A model generated the notes under the pieces. It saw only the letters and a list, made by a program, of their open reading frames with translations. It had not been told where the DNA came from and searched no databases. The translations under genes were made by a program, and so were the position numbers. A stretch of 9,035 bases of DNA from contig JAZRVS010000181.1 in assembly GCA_045599365.1 (NCBI GenBank), positions 1 to 9,035 on the forward strand, read 5' to 3'. Positions 5,480 through 9,035 of the stretch are shown here, piece by piece (the first letter of the stretch is position 1; each line of letters opens with the position of its first letter). Source of the DNA: UBA1715 sp045599365. Lineage in GTDB: Bacteria > Bacteroidota > Bacteroidia > Bacteroidales > UBA1715.

Positions 5480-6907
5480 ATGAAAAAGATTTCTTTATTT
5501 TTTATTATGATGATAGTTGCTAATACTTTATTTAGCCAAATGTTATTTACTAGTTTTAATTTCTCTACTAAAACTGCTACTGTAGGAGGATATGGTAAAA
5601 CTTTTTCTATGGGTGGGGCACACTCTTCGACAGGTTGTTTTTTCACGGTTGATAGAGGAGTTCTAGCAAAAGGACAGTTAGATGATGATGCGACAAAAGT
5701 TCTGTTTCAATTTCAAACTCCGGGTTACATTGGTGTAGATTGTCTTAGAATGATTTCTGGTACAGAGTCTACGAACGAATTTATAAAAGTAGGTTCGTCC
5801 AAGACAACATTCAATGGAGATACAGAAACAAGTATAGATATACATGTTGGTGATGTGTTTTTTGTTCAAAATATAGAATTATGTGTGAATCTAACAGTAA
5901 AAGTAATTTCTTATGATAACGTCACAGACGATTTAATAATAGAGATTGAAAACTCAAATTTTATTTCTATTGACGAAAAAAATCTTGTTGTTCCTGAATA
6001 TGTTGAATTTAACAATGAAAAATATTTAGTAACTGAGATTGGGAACAATGCTTTTAGTGGTTGCACCAATCTAACTTCTGTTACCATACCTAACAGTGTA
6101 ACGAGTATTGGAGATAAGGCATTCTCTGGTTGCAGTGGTTTGAAAAACGTAGTTATTGGTGAAAATGTAACCACAATTGGAAAAAAAGCGTTTTCAGATT
6201 GTTCTGCACTTTCAAGAGTAACTTGTTATGCGGTTAATCCACCAGATGTAGATGCTTCGTCATTCAGCAATTACAATGGGTATTTAACAATTCCGTGTGA
6301 TAATTTCGAGGCATACGATATTCATCCTGTATGGGGCTCCTTTAAACACGTTGATTGCATTTCTGCCGAGTCAACCGAATTATCAAGCGACGAGGTTGTA
6401 GTGGAACCAGAAATCAGCGAGGCAGTGTTCTCAATGCCAACAAATGCTTCGGCAAATTCCTATACGCTTACAATCCAAAGCAATGGCGTAACATTCTGCA
6501 CGCTTACGTTCAACAATCAAGGGCAGTTGGCAAATATAGATTTCTCTAACTCGCAACTCAAAGCAGCCGTAGAAGGCTATCAGTTCACGGTTACAGGTCT
6601 TTCTGCGTCAACAGGCTACAATTATTCTTTCAAGGCATTGGATAAAAGTAAATCGGTGCTAAAAGAATATACAGGCTCGTTCACAACTAAAAATGCAGAC
6701 GGCACAGGCGGAAGTACAACAACAGCAATTGAAAATGTGGAACTTGCAAACGCAATTTCAATCGTAAACAACCAAATCTTTGTAAATGGCGAAGCACCAG
6801 CATTTGTAATTACAAGTCTTGGTCAAAAGGTTACCAACCAAAATTTGAAAGCTGGTATTTATTTCGTTGTTGTTGAAGGACAAAATGTAAAAGTAATGAT
6901 TAATTAG
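5480..6907 (+). CDS. Secreted BspA-like leucine-rich-repeat protein with T9SS-type C-terminal tail
   Basis: A 475-residue exported protein. Residues 1-20 are a Sec signal peptide (MKKISLFF, hydrophobic core, ending FSQ). Residues 21-180 are a beta-rich region I cannot name. Three BspA/LRR_5 repeats of 23 residues start at about V184, V207 and V230, each with the pattern V-x-x-I-G-x-x-A-F-x-x-C-x-x-L; a degenerate fourth runs to about 275. Residues 312-403 (VFSMPTNASANSYTLTI to GSFTTKN) look like a fibronectin-III-like beta sandwich, followed by a G/S/T-rich linker (407-415). The last 55-60 residues contain ITSLGQKVTNQNLKAGIYFV and end KVMIN, the pattern of type A T9SS sorting domains. BspA-like proteins take part in adhesion and surface display. 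The gene follows the P-loop gene by 4 nt and is closed by a strong terminator. Confidence 0.88.
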   Translation: MKKISLFFIMMIVANTLFSQMLFTSFNFSTKTATVGGYGKTFSMGGAHSSTGCFFTVDRGVLAKGQLDDDATKVLFQFQTPGYIGVDCLRMISGTESTNEFIKVGSSKTTFNGDTETSIDIHVGDVFFVQNIELCVNLTVKVISYDNVTDDLIIEIENSNFISIDEKNLVVPEYVEFNNEKYLVTEIGNNAFSGCTNLTSVTIPNSVTSIGDKAFSGCSGLKNVVIGENVTTIGKKAFSDCSALSRVTCYAVNPPDVDASSFSNYNGYLTIPCDNFEAYDIHPVWGSFKHVDCISAESTELSSDEVVVEPEISEAVFSMPTNASANSYTLTIQSNGVTFCTLTFNNQGQLANIDFSNSQLKAAVEGYQFTVTGLSASTGYNYSFKALDKSKSVLKEYTGSFTTKNADGTGGSTTTAIENVELANAISIVNNQIFVNGEAPAFVITSLGQKVTNQNLKAGIYFVVVEGQNVKVMIN

Positions 6908-6926
6908 TAGTGAGTAATGAATAATG

Positions 6927-6960
6927 AAAATGCAGAATTCCGAAAGGGGTTCTGCATTTT
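6927..6960 (+). terminator. Intrinsic terminator after the LRR gene
   Basis: AAAATGCAGAA (6927-6937) pairs with TTCTGCATTTT (6950-6960). The helix continues inward through two T-G wobbles and two C-G pairs to a GAAA tetraloop, giving a 15-bp stem followed by further Ts. It separates the LRR operon from the toxin-antitoxin pair. Confidence 0.9.
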
Positions 6961-6978
6961 TTATTTGTGAAAAATTTA

Positions 6979-6986
6979 TATATTTG
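6979..6986 (+). promoter_or_regulatory. Bacteroidetes-type -7 element for the PIN toxin-antitoxin operon
   Basis: TATATTTG is an exact TAnnTTTG match, 20 nt before the antitoxin start. The nearest TTTG (6964-6967) is only 11 nt upstream, too close for a -33 box. A leader of about 14 nt would result. The ATTTG-TTC-AACCAAAT stretch across the start site (6982-6996) is an imperfect palindrome that could be an operator. Confidence 0.5.
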
Positions 6987-7006
6987 TTCAACCAAATTCA
7001 CAAAAT

Positions 7007-7237
7007 ATGAAAAAAATCGTAAATGAGCCAGTTGCTTCCTATGGAAGTGTAAGTTTTGAATTGACAATACCACGTGTCGATATTAAGGTGTTTGAAGAAT
7101 ATGCCAAGAAAATGGGGTGGCAGATTAGGTTGAAACAACAAACATTATCCAAATTCGTGTCTTCTTGTGAAGAAACGTGTGCGTTTTCTGATGAGGAAAT
7201 ACAAAAAGAAGTTAACGCTATCCGCTACGCAAAATGA
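7007..7237 (+). CDS. Antitoxin of a PIN-type toxin-antitoxin pair
   Basis: A 76-residue protein located directly before a PIN-domain gene, with a 4-bp ATGA overlap (ATG at 7234, TGA at 7235-7237). The order, sizes and coupling are those of type II toxin-antitoxin operons. The N-terminal part has a strand-like SVSFELTIPRVD, followed by a helix with KKMGW. The acidic C-terminal region (SDEEIQKEVNAIR) resembles the toxin-binding tails of such antitoxins. I cannot assign a named DNA-binding family such as AbrB, RHH or Phd. Such antitoxins usually neutralise the toxin by occupying its active site and repress their own promoter. The start at 7007 lies 20 nt after a TATATTTG box; no alternative ATG is as well placed. 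Confidence 0.78.
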   Translation: MKKIVNEPVASYGSVSFELTIPRVDIKVFEEYAKKMGWQIRLKQQTLSKFVSSCEETCAFSDEEIQKEVNAIRYAK

Positions 7238-7644
7238 AAGTAATTTTTGATGCCAACATTTGGATTTCATTTGTTTTGGGAAAACGTTTGGCATTATTAG
7301 ATAACATCATACAACGAGAAGATGTTGATGTTTTTGTTTCGAAACCATTGATAGACGAAATCAATGTGGTACTTTCTCGTCCAAAATTTAAAGATTGCAT
7401 TACAGATGAGAAATTGAACAATTTACAAGCCTTGTTTTTTGTATGTTGTAAAATGATTGATATAACACAATCGTCATCTTACCCAATTCGTGATGCAAAA
7501 GATTTGTATATATTATCTATGGCGGATAGTTGTAATGCCGATTATATAGTAACTGGAGATGAGGATTTACTTGTTATTGGAAATTACAATAAAACCCGAA
7601 TAGAAAAATTTTCTGTATTTATAGAACAAATCTTTAAAGAATAA
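7234..7644 (+). CDS. PIN-domain ribonuclease toxin (COG1569-like)
   Basis: A 136-residue protein of the PIN-family toxin type described as putative toxin-antitoxin system toxin component, PIN family. The metal-binding acidic residues are all present: D6 in VIFDANIWIS, E42 in LIDEINVVLSRP, D90 in RDAKDLYILSMA, and D109 or D111 in VTGDEDLL. The full-length fold is intact, with no frameshift. PIN toxins cut RNA, often tRNA, rRNA or mRNA; the target here is unknown. Translation is coupled to the antitoxin gene through ATGA, and a terminator starts at the stop codon, so the pair is a self-contained two-gene unit. It is the last gene of the plus-strand insert between ackA and pta. Confidence 0.9.
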   Translation: MKVIFDANIWISFVLGKRLALLDNIIQREDVDVFVSKPLIDEINVVLSRPKFKDCITDEKLNNLQALFFVCCKMIDITQSSSYPIRDAKDLYILSMADSCNADYIVTGDEDLLVIGNYNKTRIEKFSVFIEQIFKE

Positions 7645-7680
7645 AACAGTCCGTCAAGCAAATGCCTAACGGACTGTTTT
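7643..7680. terminator. Bidirectional intrinsic terminator
   Basis: AAAACAGTCCGT (7643-7654) pairs perfectly over 12 bp with ACGGACTGTTTT (7669-7680) around a 14-nt loop. It overlaps the PIN gene stop codon. It can serve the toxin operon on the plus strand and, with weaker T-runs, pta on the minus strand. Confidence 0.88.
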
Positions 7681-7686
7681 ACTATT

Positions 7687-7737
7687 TAATTGTCAGTTTT
7701 TAGAATATCCAAACTGACTACTGACAACTGATTCCTA
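7687..7737. repeat. Dispersed inverted-repeat element, copy B
   Basis: TTGTCAGT (7690-7697) pairs perfectly with ACTGACAA (7720-7727). Alternatively GTCAGTTT (7692-7699) pairs with AAACTGAC (7711-7718). The GTCAGTTTT and CTGACAACTG words recur at 2143-2219. The element sits exactly between the PIN operon terminator and the pta stop codon, at one edge of the insert. Confidence 0.45.
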
Positions 7738-8745
7738 ATTACTTTTTCTTCCAATTGCTTGTGTTGCAGTAATTGCAATCACGTTAACAATATCGGAAAC
7801 GTAGCATCCACGAGAAAGGTCGTTTACTGGAGCTGCCATACCTTGTAGGATAGGACCGTATGCTTCGGCATGACCAAATCGTTGTGCCATTTTGTAAGCG
7901 ATGTTTCCTGCTTGTAAGTCTGGGAATACCAATACGTTAGCGCGACCTTTGATTTCGCTCTTTGGTGCTTTCTTTTCTGCGACGTTAGGTACAACAGCAG
8001 CGTCAAATTGCAATTCGCCATCAATTACAAGGTTTGGATTCAATTCTTTTGCAAGTTTTGTTGCGTTTACAACTTTGTCAACTACTTCGTGGCTTGCACT
8101 TCCGTGAGTTGAGAAACTCAACATTGCAATGCGTGCGTCCATATCAAGTAAATCTTTTGCAGATTTTGCACTTGTTACAGCAATTTCAGCAAGTTGTTTT
8201 TCGTCTGGAACTGGAGTAACAGCACAGTCAGCAAACAAGAATACACCATTTTCGCCAAATTCAGTGTCTTTCAAAATGATGATGAAAGCACCCGAAACAA
8301 CAGAAATGCCAGGCATTGTCTTTATAAGTTGTAGGGCAGGACGAAGTACATTTCCAGTAGAGTTTTCGGCTCCTGCAACTTCACCGTCGGCATCGCCAGC
8401 TTTAATCATTATTGACGCTAAATATAATGGGTTTTTAACTGTTTTGCGGGCAGTTTCCAAATCCATACCTTTGTTCTTGCGAAGTTCGTAAATCAAATTC
8501 GCATATTCTTCCATCTTTGGATGGTTTTCTGGGTCTATAACCGTTGCTTTGCACAAATTCTTTAGACCATTCTTTTCTGCAAAATCCTTAATGAATTCAG
8601 GTTTTGAAAGAATGATTAAATCTGCGAAACCTTCACCTAAAACAATGTCGGCTGCCTTCAATGTACGTTCTTCGGTACCTTCTGCCAAAACGATTCTTTG
8701 AATGTTTGACTTTGCTTTGTCTTTGAAATACTTTACGAAATCCAT
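7735..8745 (-). CDS. pta: Phosphate acetyltransferase
   Basis: Converts acetyl-CoA and phosphate to acetyl phosphate and CoA, the step before acetate kinase in acetate production, in the cytosol. The 336-residue protein is the short form made of the catalytic PTA_PTB domain only, lacking the N-terminal regulatory domains of the long enterobacterial enzyme. Visible family motifs are IVLAEGTEERTLKAA near the N-terminus, DGEVAGAENSTGNVLRPALQ in the first half, FADCAVTPVPDEKQLAEIA, MLSFSTHGSA, DGELQFDAAVVP, and the C-terminal LVFPDLQAGNIAYKMAQR and GPILQGMAAPVNDLSRGC. The start MDFVKYF at 8745 fits the family and lies about 45 nt after a consensus promoter. It normally leads directly into ackA, but here opposing accessory genes follow. 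Confidence 0.97.
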   Translation of the reverse strand: MDFVKYFKDKAKSNIQRIVLAEGTEERTLKAADIVLGEGFADLIILSKPEFIKDFAEKNGLKNLCKATVIDPENHPKMEEYANLIYELRKNKGMDLETARKTVKNPLYLASIMIKAGDADGEVAGAENSTGNVLRPALQLIKTMPGISVVSGAFIIILKDTEFGENGVFLFADCAVTPVPDEKQLAEIAVTSAKSAKDLLDMDARIAMLSFSTHGSASHEVVDKVVNATKLAKELNPNLVIDGELQFDAAVVPNVAEKKAPKSEIKGRANVLVFPDLQAGNIAYKMAQRFGHAEAYGPILQGMAAPVNDLSRGCYVSDIVNVIAITATQAIGRKSN

Positions 8746-8796
8746 ATATTTTTATTTAGTCTTTATTAAATGCAAGAATTGAAATTGTTTGATTAA

Positions 8797-8828
8797 CAAA
8801 GATAGTTTTTCCCTTTGACTTGCCCAAA
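8797..8828 (-). promoter_or_regulatory. Consensus Bacteroidetes promoter for pta
   Basis: On the minus strand, TTTG (8828-8825) and TATCTTTG (8804-8797) are separated by exactly 20 nt, matching both consensus boxes and the spacing for the Bacteroidetes primary sigma factor. The expected start is near 8790, giving a leader of about 45 nt. It is the clearest promoter in the window and fits strong constitutive expression of a central-metabolism gene. Confidence 0.82.
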
Positions 8829-8859
8829 TTTTTTGCATTTCTATTTTAAATTTTTGAAA

Positions 8860-8899
8860 TTTTGCCAAATCTTGATTTTTTTAGTGAGATTTGGCAAAA
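8860..8899 (-). terminator. Hairpin after the right-edge gene
   Basis: TTTTGCCAAATCT (8860-8872) pairs perfectly over 13 bp with AGATTTGGCAAAA (8887-8899) around a 14-nt loop. It lies 8 bp beyond the stop of the minus-strand gene at the right edge. The T-run after the stem is short and broken on the minus strand, so the terminator may be weak, or it may act as an RNA-stabilising stem. Confidence 0.7.
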
Positions 8900-8907
8900 A
8901 TTCAATT

Positions 8908-9035
8908 TTATTTTTTCTCGAATAAATCCTTTATAGTAACGACATTGGAGAAAATTGACGAGTATGTTCCTTGTGTCAACCCGAATGTTGTTACAAGTGT
9001 ATTTTGAATTCCGCACTTTGTTTTTGTTGTTTGTC
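8908..9035 (-). CDS. C-terminal end of a probable AAA-family ATPase (partial)
   Basis: Translating the minus strand from the window edge gives 41 codons ending in TAA at 8910-8908. The rest lies outside the window. The tail includes NTLVTTFGL, YSSIFSNVV and TIKDLFEKK. This closely resembles the last residues of the large Bacteroidetes family of uncharacterised AAA ATPases (COG1672-like, often with a C-terminal nuclease-like DUF234 domain). Their C-termini typically read as a T-L-I-T-T-F/Y-G pattern, then a short strand and D-L-F. The other two minus-strand frames either stop early or give an implausible protein. Family assignment from 41 residues is tentative. The strand and reading frame are well supported by the hairpin just downstream. 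Confidence 0.55.
   Translation of the reverse strand, partial: QTTKTKCGIQNTLVTTFGLTQGTYSSIFSNVVTIKDLFEKK

Noticed and set aside
8129..8491. 120-codon plus-strand frame within pta
   Set aside because: Antisense shadow of a fully conserved phosphate acetyltransferase.
1..9035. CRISPR array, tRNA, rRNA or transposase genes
   Set aside because: No regularly spaced repeats, cloverleaf-like sequence, rRNA core motif or DDE/serine/tyrosine recombinase gene is visible on either strand.

Overview
The window looks like chromosomal DNA of an uncultured or less-studied member of the Bacteroidetes, most likely Bacteroidales. The evidence is the AT-rich composition, a C-terminal tail of type IX secretion (T9SS) character on a BspA-like leucine-rich-repeat protein, and several promoters with the Bacteroidetes -7 element TAnnTTTG. 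The clearest promoter, TTTG-N20-TATCTTTG, lies in front of pta. I see no tRNA, rRNA, CRISPR array or transposase gene.

Left part (1-2440): the N-terminal 129 codons of ribose-phosphate pyrophosphokinase (prs) run off the left edge on the minus strand. Upstream of prs on the same strand is a translationally coupled lrgA-lrgB membrane pair (holin-antiholin-like or pyruvate-transport-like). Divergent from lrgA is an orphan secreted protein of 142 residues. It is followed by a dispersed inverted-repeat element and a 41-residue single-span membrane peptide, then a bidirectional terminator.

Central part (2439-8745): ackA and pta, which convert acetyl-CoA to acetate plus ATP, are both on the minus strand and in the usual order. 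They are normally adjacent, but here about 4.1 kb of plus-strand genes separates them. From left to right that insert holds: (i) a three-gene overlapping cassette of a DUF3791-like protein, a DUF3990-like ADP-ribosyltransferase-fold protein and a 71-residue acidic protein; (ii) a stretch of about 360 bp without a gene that holds a long nested hairpin ending in a T-run, a candidate structured RNA of about 190 nt with 6S-like architecture; (iii) a 151-residue protein with a P-loop-like motif, followed after 4 nt by a secreted LRR protein with a T9SS-like tail; (iv) a PIN-family toxin-antitoxin pair. Strong hairpin terminators separate these blocks.

Right part (8746-9035): the pta promoter, a 13-bp hairpin, and the last 41 codons of a minus-strand gene whose C-terminus resembles Bacteroidetes AAA-family (COG1672-like) ATPases.

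In functional terms, housekeeping genes (prs, pta, ackA, lrgAB) flank an accessory segment of defence or addiction type. The two toxin-like cassettes and the candidate RNA are the parts most worth following up.
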